This document shows positions 1-7,567 of a DNA stretch of 16,579 nucleotides, piece by piece. How positions within the stretch are numbered: position 1 is the stretch's first letter; every line of letters begins with the position of its first letter. Location of the stretch: positions 1 through 16,579 of the forward strand of contig URZG01000018.1 of NCBI GenBank assembly GCA_900552325.1. Direction: 5' to 3'. Below the pieces are notes generated by a model. The model was given only the letters and a program-made list of their open reading frames with translations, was not told the DNA's origin and did not search any database. Position numbers and translations under genes: made by a program. This DNA is from an uncultured Porphyromonadaceae bacterium. GTDB lineage: Bacteria > Bacteroidota > Bacteroidia > Bacteroidales > Muribaculaceae.

Positions 1-3
1 GCC

Positions 4-35
4 GTCGGCTGACAATCAGATGATTGTCAGCCGAC
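4..35. terminator. Hairpin terminator downstream of the barrel protein gene
   Basis: A perfect 14-bp inverted repeat (GTCGGCTGACAATC at 4-17 and its complement at 22-35) surrounds a 4-nt loop. It lies about 50 nt beyond the stop of the minus-strand gene ending at 86. No long T tract follows on either strand, so intrinsic termination is inferred from the strong stem and its position. It may serve genes converging from both sides, but the left neighbour is outside the window. Confidence 0.6.
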
Positions 36-85
36 TCTTCTTTCGCAAAGGATTAATAAGAGAGAGTACGCTCCACTTCTATCAC

Positions 86-1480
86 TTAGAAACACCAGCG
101 GAAACCGGCGTAGGCCGAGAAGGCGGAGCTAAAACGCACATCTTCCGGAGTATCATCCAAAGAGAATGGCGACATATTAGCATTGTATTCTACGCCAACC
201 ATAAACTGAAAAGGATATTTGATATTTAATAAGAACCTGCAACCAAGTGTTCCAAGTATATTGACGCGTGTTTCATCTTCCGGGAGATCGTCATCGGGAA
301 CGATAGGAATTTCTAGTCCTAAAGCAAAATAAGGACGTAATTCAAATGTGCGCCAGAAATGAAATCCAAATCCCCATCCCAGTGAAAACCAAGGAATAAC
401 GGCCTCATGATCTTCCAATATATTTTCAACATAAGAACTTCTGGATCTGGAAAGAGCAAATTCATAGTCCTCCCAACCATTTCGTGTGATTTTCAGACCT
501 AAGGTTGCCATAAAATATCCCGTGAATCCCATACGGGTAATATTGGTCAGATGGTCGTAATCTATTCGAAATCCGTACACATCTTTCTGCAGTGTGCCGG
601 AAATGGCGGTCGACTGTTGTTTGTCGGGGGAATATACCATCACATCACCCGGCCTGACTTTACCGCCCGCAATCTGGAAATACAGTGTGGAATCCTGTCG
701 TGTATCGCGCATAGATCCCTCCGAGATCTTGACTGCCCTGAAAATCCCGACTTTTTGAGAATAAGGTATCATGGTCTTTTCATTAAGTTTCGTCGTATAG
801 GCGATGAAACGGTCCCCTTTGGAGAAGTTCAGGTCTTTAGTTCCCAGCCGGGTGGCGGTATTGTGCGATTTCACTTTAACGACAGGAGCGGCCATGGCGA
901 GCAAGGGACACTGCTTGGCAAGTTTATCCTGCAACTTGTCCGATTCCCATTTCGTTTTCAGTTTCCCCTGATCCACCAGCTTGTAGGAAAGCTGTAGCTC
1001 TCCGACCTTACCGCCGTTAAGTTCCAGCGTCTGAGCCGCGTCATAAGGAGTAACAATCTGATAGAGCCGCCATAGATAACTACCTTTCTCCCGATTTATA
1101 ACCAGAACATAATTCGATGCCAGCACACTGTTCCGCATGGGAAAATTCTCGACAAGGTCATAACTTCCAAGCTGCATGACATTGGCTTTTTCTTTTCTTT
1201 CGCGGGAGTTGCTTTCAAGCACCCTGGCATTAAGATTGTGATAGGACAGAGCGATGACCGCATAAGGATCGGGTAGCATTTGTCCGTCGAACTCAACACT
1301 CCTGCCATCCACATTATTACGAAAATAAACACATGCGGGGGTTATCCCCGAGTGTGCATTGTCAATGACGGTGAGTCCCGGGATAGCCGCGGCCGTATTA
1401 TAAAGACGTTTTTTTGCCTGGAGTCCGGGAATACCCCAGAGAACGGTAATTGCCAGGAACAAGATCAGTCTGTTTTTCAT
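86..1480 (-). CDS. Exported outer-membrane beta-barrel-like protein, 464 aa
   Basis: The product starts with a clear Sec signal peptide (MKNRLILFLAITVLWGIPGLQA, cleavage expected near residue 22). About 240 residues follow that I do not recognise. The C-terminal 170 residues alternate polar and hydrophobic/aromatic residues in short strands (TGYFMATLGLKI, WFSLGWGFGFHFW, FRPY-like and AYAGFRWCF) and end in a terminal Phe, as outer-membrane barrels do. A barrel anchored to an N-terminal periplasmic or surface domain is therefore inferred. It is the last gene of a minus-strand set, 61 nt after the 391-residue gene, and a hairpin follows it, so it is probably co-transcribed. No enzyme motif is visible. 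Gene boundaries are secure; the function is not known to me. Confidence 0.8.
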   Translation of the reverse strand: MKNRLILFLAITVLWGIPGLQAKKRLYNTAAAIPGLTVIDNAHSGITPACVYFRNNVDGRSVEFDGQMLPDPYAVIALSYHNLNARVLESNSRERKEKANVMQLGSYDLVENFPMRNSVLASNYVLVINREKGSYLWRLYQIVTPYDAAQTLELNGGKVGELQLSYKLVDQGKLKTKWESDKLQDKLAKQCPLLAMAAPVVKVKSHNTATRLGTKDLNFSKGDRFIAYTTKLNEKTMIPYSQKVGIFRAVKISEGSMRDTRQDSTLYFQIAGGKVRPGDVMVYSPDKQQSTAISGTLQKDVYGFRIDYDHLTNITRMGFTGYFMATLGLKITRNGWEDYEFALSRSRSSYVENILEDHEAVIPWFSLGWGFGFHFWRTFELRPYFALGLEIPIVPDDDLPEDETRVNILGTLGCRFLLNIKYPFQFMVGVEYNANMSPFSLDDTPEDVRFSSAFSAYAGFRWCF

Positions 1481-1541
1481 CGCTGTTTATGAGTTGGGTT
1501 ATTATGAGATGAGTAACTGTTCAGAACACAACTGGCCAATG

Positions 1542-2717
1542 TCACCACCACCCGACAATGTTGTAAGCCTTGCGCAGAGTGCTCCCGGACGGTGAAGAAG
1601 TATGGTCAGCAGCAAGATACGCCTTGGCGACATCCCGGGCTGTGTATAGTCTTGCCAACTGCAGATTGTAGTCGCGCCGGTCTTTTTCGGCACTGGCATT
1701 GATGCGGGCAGTACGTTCGGCCGCAGACTGCGCCTGTTTTTGCTGACTCAGACGCCGGTCGGCCAGGGCAATCTCCTTGTCGGCCTGTATCTTCGCCAGG
1801 CGCCGCTGGTTCTCGGCCCTTTCTCGTTCGACCTTGAGTTTCCACTGGCGGTCGTCAAGCTCTTTCATCCGGGCGCGTATTTCGTTGCAGAGATTCTCCG
1901 CACCTTCATACGCCGATGTAGAGGGGTCGATCTGATTGATCAGAGCCATCGCTTCGGAAGCACCCGAATCATCGGGCGATTGACTCCAGGCGGCACGGGC
2001 ATTTGCCAGAATCGCCTCATTCTCCCGGTCGCGAATCTCCTTGTCGAACTTTACTATGGTTTCCAGAGCTTTCACGTAGCCGCTGCACGTGCCGGGTATA
2101 GAGTAAAGGATATTGAACGCCGCATCATAATTCCGGCGGCCGAATTCAGCCTCGGCATCTTTGAGGAGTTTCGGATAGGCCGACTCATAATAGTCGGAAA
2201 TCTGCTGTTTACCGCGATTTATGAAATCCTGGATCTCGGCCGACCGGGGATCAAGACGCGCAATAACGTTCATCTGTGCCTGATTGGTATCTGCGCCTAT
2301 CCCTTTTACCGTAAAACTTTTCGAGGCAAAAAGCACCGAGCTGACACCGTCGCCGATATAGAGATGCAACTGACCGTCTACTACCGTCTTCGGGGGGATG
2401 GTAGGAGTGGTCGTTATAGAGTAGAACTCAATCCGCGGCACTATTATAAACCGCGCATCCGGATCATTGCCTGAGAAGCCGCTTATACTCACGGCCTCGG
2501 CAAGACGTGCTTCCAGTGTATTGATAGAACTGATATCCACTCCCGGATTCTCCGGAATGAACACATTAAGCGCCAAAGGTTCTCTTACCAATTCAGGATA
2601 TGAGCCGTAACCTTGTGCGCAGACCGACAGCCCGGGAACGGCTATCCATACGACTGCACCGCAGCCAAGCCGTGCCGAGAGACGCCGTGCCTTCTCTTTG
2701 TTGAAAATGATATTCAT
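1542..2717 (-). CDS. Exported protein with C-terminal coiled coil, 391 aa
   Basis: The N-terminus has a basic stretch (KEKARRLSARLG) followed by a hydrophobic segment and CAQG, consistent with a signal peptide cleaved after Ala near residue 34. The Cys there has Val before it, so it is a poor lipobox. Residues about 45-165 look like a mixed alpha/beta domain (ALNVFIPENPG, RFIIVPRIEF). Residues about 180-290 are helical with repeat-like character (RRNYDAAFNILYSIPG). Residues about 270-370 are a highly charged Glu/Arg/Gln-rich coiled coil. The start ATG overlaps the stop of the upstream 462-residue gene by 4 nt (ATGA), so translation is probably coupled. From memory, similar Bacteroidales proteins sit beside DUF6175-type proteins. 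No catalytic motif is seen, and the role is inferred only from context (an envelope complex with its two neighbours). Confidence 0.8.
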   Translation of the reverse strand: MNIIFNKEKARRLSARLGCGAVVWIAVPGLSVCAQGYGSYPELVREPLALNVFIPENPGVDISSINTLEARLAEAVSISGFSGNDPDARFIIVPRIEFYSITTTPTIPPKTVVDGQLHLYIGDGVSSVLFASKSFTVKGIGADTNQAQMNVIARLDPRSAEIQDFINRGKQQISDYYESAYPKLLKDAEAEFGRRNYDAAFNILYSIPGTCSGYVKALETIVKFDKEIRDRENEAILANARAAWSQSPDDSGASEAMALINQIDPSTSAYEGAENLCNEIRARMKELDDRQWKLKVERERAENQRRLAKIQADKEIALADRRLSQQKQAQSAAERTARINASAEKDRRDYNLQLARLYTARDVAKAYLAADHTSSPSGSTLRKAYNIVGWW

Positions 2718-4102
2718 GCTCTCCCTATATAAATGTAAGCTTTTCCAAGCGCCAGTTTATCAACCCTGACCGACAGTCCGAACTGCCGCAGGAAGCTGCC
2801 GAGTTGCCGGGCGAATTTCTCTGCGTCGGCCGATGATGATTTCTTACTGAAAGCCCCTTTGCCGGATAGAGGCATACGCACCTGTTCATATACCAGAGTG
2901 GTCTGTGAACCGCGGGTTTTGGAGAACTGGCCGTTCACGGTATTCTGCTCCAGCCAATAATCTATGGCTTCCTGAAGTTCACCGGAATCTCCGTTCATGG
3001 TCACTTCCGACTCAAAGTTCATCCCGGCTCCGGAGGATATTTTCAATATGAGCGCCCCCTCTCGTCCATTGGTCTGCATATCCTCGAAATGACGTTCCAG
3101 GCGGTTTGTGAAGCCGTCTATCACTTTCAGAACGCCTTCCTTTACAAGTGTGGATGGAGGAGCCATAGAGGGAGAACTCGTGGCCACTACTCCATGAATG
3201 TCTTTAAGCGACGAGGCATCGCGTGAATTGATGCGAAATTCATAGTATTTTCTTGATCCATAAGTTTTTGGCTCAATGGCAAGCGTAACGAATATATCGG
3301 CATTAGCGACTTTTGAAAGATCATCAAGGTCGGATTGCTGCATATAAGCCCCATCCTTGGCAGTGGCCACAGAAGAGCGGGCGGCCTCGTTGTCAAGTTC
3401 GTCAAGTTTCGCTTCCAGTGAAGACAGAGGATAGCCACGGGCGGCCATTATACCGTTGATTTCCGTGATGCAGTTACGCAGGTCATTGTCGTTCTCCAGA
3501 GCCTGGCGGAAGAGAGGGTTCCCATAGCGATCCACATAACGGTGCTGTTTCATCCATGCCGTTTCGGGAACGACCATTATCACAGGTTTTTTACCCGTCT
3601 GAACGGCCGAAGCGCTCATCGAAGTCAGGATCCCATCCTGTTCGAGCCTCCTTCGCAAATTATCGTATAGAATCTGCACATAAACCTTCACTCTCCGGCC
3701 ATCCTTGGTCTCTATATTATTAATCCCCGAAGGAATATCCGTCGAAGTGAAATTCACAAATTGCAGATAGGTCTTTTCCTTGTCAAAGAATTTGTCGAAA
3801 TATTTTGAGTTGTTGCGGTAAAGCTGCTCGCCAAGAGGTGACATCGGAGGGATCGACAGCGTGCCGTCACCGGCAGGAATACCACGAAAAATAACAGCCG
3901 CCACAGCATTCTTCCGGGCCTGTTCCATGGCTTTTTTAACATTCCCGGCAGTTCCGGTCACCTCCACAATCTTGTTGCCGTCAGTTCCTACTCCGGCTCC
4001 GGTTATGGAATAACTTTCAGAGATGTTGAATTTAGCCCAGGTCTCCGACAATGGAGCTGCCAGCATGAGTGCCAACAGTACTTTTTGCAAGAAATGGTTC
4101 AT
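2714..4102 (-). CDS. Exported DUF6175-like protein, 462 aa
   Basis: The signal peptide is MNHFLQKVLLALMLAAPLSETWA, with cleavage expected after residue 23. The mature N-terminus reads SITGAGVGTDG, then a helix with QARKNAVAAVIFRGIP, the pattern seen in DUF6175-type and CsgG/FlgT-like periplasmic domains in which a Gly-rich strand precedes an AR..A...A...G helix. A second conserved-looking block is KPVIMVVPETAWMKQ near residue 172, followed by a long alpha/beta region ending in YIYIGRA. The DUF6175 assignment is from recollection of the family, not a search. It is the first of three overlapping or closely spaced exported-protein genes. Its start codon lies only 6 nt after a T7 tract and hairpin, so expression probably depends on read-through of that structure. 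Molecular function is unknown. Confidence 0.8.
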   Translation of the reverse strand: MNHFLQKVLLALMLAAPLSETWAKFNISESYSITGAGVGTDGNKIVEVTGTAGNVKKAMEQARKNAVAAVIFRGIPAGDGTLSIPPMSPLGEQLYRNNSKYFDKFFDKEKTYLQFVNFTSTDIPSGINNIETKDGRRVKVYVQILYDNLRRRLEQDGILTSMSASAVQTGKKPVIMVVPETAWMKQHRYVDRYGNPLFRQALENDNDLRNCITEINGIMAARGYPLSSLEAKLDELDNEAARSSVATAKDGAYMQQSDLDDLSKVANADIFVTLAIEPKTYGSRKYYEFRINSRDASSLKDIHGVVATSSPSMAPPSTLVKEGVLKVIDGFTNRLERHFEDMQTNGREGALILKISSGAGMNFESEVTMNGDSGELQEAIDYWLEQNTVNGQFSKTRGSQTTLVYEQVRMPLSGKGAFSKKSSSADAEKFARQLGSFLRQFGLSVRVDKLALGKAYIYIGRA

Positions 4103-4108
4103 TGGTAT

Positions 4109-4194
4109 AAAAAAAGGGAGTGAGTTTGATCGGGAGTTCCTGTCGCGGGCCCTGGACTGCCTTTCAAGTGAACTACAAAAATCAACTCACTCCC
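4109..4194 (-). promoter_or_regulatory. Leader hairpin with T7 tract: attenuator or small-RNA terminator
   Basis: On the minus strand, GGGAGTGAGTT (4194-4184) pairs perfectly with AACTCACTCCC (4126-4116). The stem is extended by GAT/ATC across one bulged base, with an inner AGTTC/GAACT stem and a GGGCCC in the apical part. The 3' arm runs straight into seven T residues (4115-4109), followed by ATACCA and the ATG at 4102. This is a textbook intrinsic-terminator arrangement placed directly before a start codon. It could be a transcription attenuator, a structured leader that controls translation, or the end of a small RNA of about 230 nt starting near 4341. It could also terminate the kinase transcript. 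I do not recognise a known riboswitch class. Confidence 0.6.
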
Positions 4195-4492
4195 AGTCGG
4201 TATATATCGTGTGCGGGATATATCACGGCTGAGAAGAGCGTCATCATGCAGGCCAACTTGAGTTGAATTGTCCAGATTCGCAACAGGGACTTGCTGTACG
4301 CTTTCCTAACTATGTCAGTTTGTCACACCGCAGTGGCGTAACGTCTGCAAAGGTAGGAAGAATTTTTCAATTACGCTCTTTTTGTGAGTTGATTTGTGAA
4401 GTTCCCCCCGTTTTAAACGGAGATGGTGCAAAGTTAGGGAGTTCGAATGAAATCCGGCGCATCCAATTTGTCCAAATTACCGTGACGGAGGC
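4195..4492. other. 390-bp intergenic region between the kinase and exported-protein genes (remainder)
   Basis: No convincing coding region is present. Besides the leader hairpin (4109-4194), it holds two TAnnTTTG boxes on the minus strand (4348-4355 and 4429-4436), an AT-rich inverted repeat TATATC/GATATA at about 4203-4222, a small CAACT/AGTTG hairpin at about 4256-4267 and a CCGTT/AACGG hairpin at 4408-4420. The density of structure suggests a long untranslated leader or small RNA rather than spacer. Confidence 0.45.
4348..4355 (-). promoter_or_regulatory. Candidate promoter -7 box for the 462/391/464-residue operon
   Basis: Read on the minus strand the bases are TACCTTTG, matching the Bacteroidetes -7 consensus TAnnTTTG. 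No good TTG lies 19-21 nt upstream, so the -33 element is weak. The implied transcript would start near 4341, giving a leader of about 240 nt that contains the hairpin at 4109-4194. A second match, TAACTTTG, is at 4429-4436. Confidence 0.45.
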
Positions 4493-5782
4493 TCAGATAG
4501 TGTCGGTGGAGGCTGTCGCGGATGTGGAGCCGTTCCGTCCGAGGGTCTGGAGACGTTGCACCAGGGCGGCGCAATGCTGCTGGCATCCGTTTACGATGGT
4601 ATTGGTGGCAGCCAGAATCTCGTCAGCATACTGCGGATAACGGCTCCGCATGGCGTCGGCCCGGGCGAAAGCGTAGTCCATGGCGCTCCGCGAGGCTGAA
4701 GAGAACGGCACGAGATCAATCCTGTCAGTGTGTTTTGCCGGCTCAAGGAGAGGATATACCCGCGTACGGTAGCGGTCTTCGATGTCATGGCGCAGTTGGC
4801 GCTCTATACCGGCCATAGGAGAGGACGGGGATGCGGAAGAGGGAGCAACTGCGGAGGGGGAGGTTGCCGGGGAGGAGGTAAGTTCTCCGGACGTCGGAAT
4901 GACGGGCTGTTGAGTTTCCCCGGCCGTTACGGTGTCGGCCGGTTGGTCGTGGCCGACGGATGTGAGTACGGGCGAGCCATCCGGCGCCGGAATGGGCCAC
5001 AAGTACCACACGGCAGCGACGGCGGCCACTGCGGCAAGTGTCACCGCCGTATTACGCCGTGGCGCGGTGGGTATGGCGCGGAGGGCTTCGGCGGCATCTG
5101 TAAAACGGAGCGCCGGGTCGGAGGCCGTAGCACGCGATATGAAGCGGCGCCAGCGGTGAGGCATCCTTCCTCCGGCCCGGAAGAGTTCCCGTATTACCAG
5201 TCCCGCCTGAAAAATATCGGTGGCGGGCACGGCCGATTTACCGGTCAGACCCTCCGGCGCCCGATAAGCGGGAGTAAAGCCCGGCGTGGTGTCGTGCATG
5301 GCAGTCAGGCACGCTCCGAGATCAATGATTTTCACGGTCTGCCCCACGCGTGTGAGCATTATATTCTCGGGCTTTATGTCGAGATGGAGTATGCCGTTGG
5401 AGTGCAGATAGGACAGGGCCTCAAAGAGCTGACGGCTTATCTCCCTGACGAAAGCTGGAGAAGCCAGCCGGTGATCATGGCCGTCAATGAGAGCGCGAAG
5501 TGTCTCTCCGTCAATATATTCCTGATATATCGTGCCGTTGTCATAACGCAGGTATTTCACTATCGCCGGATGCTCCAGCCCGTATCCCACGAGAAATTCC
5601 TTATGGAGCGCCTCACGGCAAACAGGGTCGGCGGCGTATTCAGGGCGCAGACGCTTCACGAAATGGAGACGCCCGTAGAGACGCTGCCTGAAACACTCGT
5701 TGTAACGGGTCTCACACATCTTTACCGGCATGGAATCCTCCCGGTTGACGCGCAGCAGATCAATGTCGGCGAACTCACTCAT
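4493..5782 (-). CDS. Membrane-anchored eukaryotic-type Ser/Thr protein kinase, 429 aa
   Basis: Residues about 35-235 form a protein-kinase fold that phosphorylates Ser/Thr using ATP. Visible landmarks are a VAIK-type Lys (FVKRL, K43), an alphaC Glu (E62), the hinge QEYIDG, the catalytic loop HLDIKPEN (D135, K137, N140), the metal-binding DLG (D154), APE (175-177) and the F-helix Asp (D189). A canonical glycine-rich loop is not visible, and HRD and DFG are replaced by HLD and DLG. A hydrophobic segment (TAVTLAAVAAVAAVWYLW, about 245-262) is a transmembrane helix, followed by a Ser/Thr/Pro-rich linker and a helical domain that should be periplasmic. I chose ATG 5782; it overlaps the restored stop of the upstream HTH gene as TGATG, so the two are coupled. 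A GTG one codon earlier (5785) is the alternative. Downstream genes encode exported proteins that could be partners. Confidence 0.88.
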   Translation of the reverse strand: MSEFADIDLLRVNREDSMPVKMCETRYNECFRQRLYGRLHFVKRLRPEYAADPVCREALHKEFLVGYGLEHPAIVKYLRYDNGTIYQEYIDGETLRALIDGHDHRLASPAFVREISRQLFEALSYLHSNGILHLDIKPENIMLTRVGQTVKIIDLGACLTAMHDTTPGFTPAYRAPEGLTGKSAVPATDIFQAGLVIRELFRAGGRMPHRWRRFISRATASDPALRFTDAAEALRAIPTAPRRNTAVTLAAVAAVAAVWYLWPIPAPDGSPVLTSVGHDQPADTVTAGETQQPVIPTSGELTSSPATSPSAVAPSSASPSSPMAGIERQLRHDIEDRYRTRVYPLLEPAKHTDRIDLVPFSSASRSAMDYAFARADAMRSRYPQYADEILAATNTIVNGCQQHCAALVQRLQTLGRNGSTSATASTDTI

Positions 5783-6331
5783 CACTCCAGTATCCTGACG
5801 GATTTCACACCGCAGTCAACCGCCGCGGAATATGCGCCGAGGCTGACGGTGCCACGCACTACCCCGGAGGCCAGAAGGGGAAAACCGGGAACTATCGCGG
5901 CCACGGTGAGTTCGTCTCCGGGGAGAAGTTTGCTCCGCCTCCAGCACTACGAAAGTTCCCTCCGGCTCACGGCGCAGCGTCACGCGGCGGCCCGGCTCCC
6001 AGGTTACTTCCACCACAGCCCCGGGGAGCAATCCGGATGGATATACGCTGCCCTCCGGCGCCCCCATCAGCGATACATTGCCCTCCGAATCGGCCTCCAT
6101 AAGGCGCCAAGAGGGATACCCCATGTAGCGTGCGATAATCTTCAGAGTGTCGGGGCGTGGCGCGCAGTTATAAGGTATCACGCCGGTAAGGCGTTTGACC
6201 GTGTTGAGCGAAAGGGTCAGTCCGGTAGCCGATTCTATATCGTGGCGCAGGACCTCGCTCCCCGCGGGGGTAGCGACATCTGCTCCCGTCTTACGCGAGA
6301 GCAACGTAATTATGTTGTCAGGTAATTTCAT
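5782..6331 (-). pseudogene. Frameshifted helix-turn-helix-like regulator upstream of the kinase
   Basis: The ATG at 6331 gives MKLPDNIITLLSRKTG, then SLNTVKRLTG and RPDTLKIIARYMGYPSW, a pattern I recognise from small Bacteroidales HTH-like proteins. In the opening frame the protein becomes Arg/Ser-rich after VVLEAE and ends at 5816. From about 5934 the adjacent frame instead reads SKLLPGDELTV, AIVPGFPLLASGVVRGTVSL and ends GVKSVRILE at a TGA (5784-5782) that overlaps the kinase ATG. That tail is protein-like and fits the family, so one extra base or two missing bases at about 5935-5938 (in CCGCCT on the plus strand) is inferred. An in-frame extension upstream to 6595 is not used, because a better start and a TAnnTTTG box lie inside it. 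It may be a true null allele or a sequencing error. The intact product would be about 180 residues. Confidence 0.75.
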
Positions 6332-6350
6332 TCGGTTTCCGATTCCACCA

Positions 6351-6358
6351 CAAAAGTA
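6351..6358 (-). promoter_or_regulatory. Candidate -7 box for the HTH/kinase transcript
   Basis: Minus-strand TACTTTTG fits TAnnTTTG and would start RNA near 6344, only about 13 nt before the HTH start codon at 6331. A TTG at the expected -33 spacing is not seen, so this is a weak call. The box overlaps an inverted repeat AAAAGT/ACTTTT (6352-6357 and 6365-6370), a possible operator for the HTH protein itself. Confidence 0.4.
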
Positions 6359-6424
6359 ATAATAACTTTTTTGCCGTCTGCCACAGCGGCCCCACTTTTT
6401 TTGCGTAGCGGCACCCAACGGCCA

Positions 6425-6456
6425 TTTGTCTACCTCAGAAATATTTGCTAATTTTG
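6425..6456 (+). promoter_or_regulatory. Promoter of the restriction-modification genes
   Basis: TTTG (6425-6428), a 20-nt spacer and TAATTTTG (6449-6456) match the Bacteroidetes promoter consensus exactly. The transcript would begin near 6462-6463. That makes the ATG at 6461 unusable and points to the ATG at 6512, which has GAGGAG at 6497-6502 in front of it. Confidence 0.75.
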
Positions 6457-6511
6457 CGATATGGCATATCAGCAGGTAATTCAAAAATCTCTTTTTGAGG
6501 AGTATGACTTC

Positions 6512-7567
6512 ATGGCTGTAAAATTCCCCACGCCACAATATCTGGGAGCCAAGTACATCCTCGGGGAATGGATTACCCGTTTTATACCGGCACAAGTAAA
6601 CGTGGTTTTTGATGCTTTCAGCGGCTCGCAGTCAATCGGTTTTCTGTGCAAAAAAATGGGGAAGGCCGTTATATCCAATGATTTCCTCAACTTCAACCAT
6701 AAGATAGGCAAAGCCCTGATAGAGAATACCAACGAGATATTGACTCCACATGACATCAGTGTGTTGTTCTCGCCCAACTCTGACCCTGAGGAATATAACC
6801 TGATGGAACGGCTTTTCACCGACCTTTTCTTTGTCAGGGAAGAGACCCGGTTCCTGGATTAATTCAGGAGCAACATCGGCAACCTTGAAAACGATTATAA
6901 AAAGGCGTTGGCTTTCGCCATAATCAACCGGGCCATGACCCGTAAAGTCACGATGGGACACTTCGCCCATACCCAGGCTCTTATATATGCTTCCAATCCC
7001 GAAAGAATCAAACGCAACCGCAGCCTTGTACGGCCTTTGAAAGAATTGTTCCTTGATCTTATGGATGAATACAACAATGCGGTATTCGACAATGGCAGGC
7101 AATGCATTTCCTGCAATCAGGACATCATGGAGCTGCTGCCAACTCTTCATGGCGTTGATCTGGCATACTTCGACCCGCCCTATTGCGACAGCCATGCCGA
7201 CTACCAGTCGTTCTATCATTTGCTTGAAACGTTTACGAACTACTGGAAAGACAAGGAATTCATTAACGGAACGAAAAGATACAGCCCCAAAAAGAAAAGC
7301 GGCTTCGAGACAAAGAAGGAGATAATCGGCAGTTTTGAAAAGCTCTTCTCCCTATCCGACGGGATTCCCTATTGGCTGATAAGCTACAACGACAGAAGCT
7401 ATCCCTCGATTGAAACTCTGGTGGATTTAATCAGGCCTTACCGGGATGTCCGCGTTGAAGTAAAACAATATCTTTCAGGACGCGGAGGGAAGGGGAGTGT
7501 AGCCGGAAGCAACGAGATCCTTATTATCTGTTCACCTAAATCTACTATCCGGAATGACCGATTTTGA
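6512..7567 (+). pseudogene. D12-class DNA N6-adenine methyltransferase interrupted by a stop codon
   Basis: The reading frame is continuous from 6512 to 7567 except for one TAA at 6860-6862. The first part (MAVKFPTPQYLGAKYILGEW) carries the SAM-binding motif I as FDAFSGSQSIGF. The second part carries the catalytic motif IV as YFDPPYC near 7170, followed by a long target-recognition-type region. Both halves are needed for adenine methylation, so the enzyme should be inactive unless the stop is read through or is an error; one substitution in a sense codon would explain it. The start at 6512 is chosen for the GAGGAG sequence 9 nt upstream and because the promoter leaves no leader for 6461. The last 14 nt overlap the endonuclease gene, the usual layout of a type II restriction-modification pair. 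The region is more AT-rich than its flanks, suggesting transfer. Confidence 0.85.

Noticed and set aside
5816..5930. Arg-rich basic C-terminal tail of the HTH protein as a nucleic-acid-binding tail
   Set aside because: The adjacent frame encodes a much more protein-like sequence ending in a TGATG overlap with the kinase, so the basic tail is a frameshift product.
4730..6325. Long plus-strand open frame of 531 codons opposite the kinase and HTH genes
   Set aside because: It is antisense to the kinase with its catalytic motifs and to the HTH gene; the Arg/Gly-rich content is typical of the opposite strand of GC-rich genes.
6332..6595. N-terminal extension of the HTH protein from 6595
   Set aside because: It covers the divergent promoter region and the start of the methylase gene; the ATG at 6331 begins the recognisable domain.
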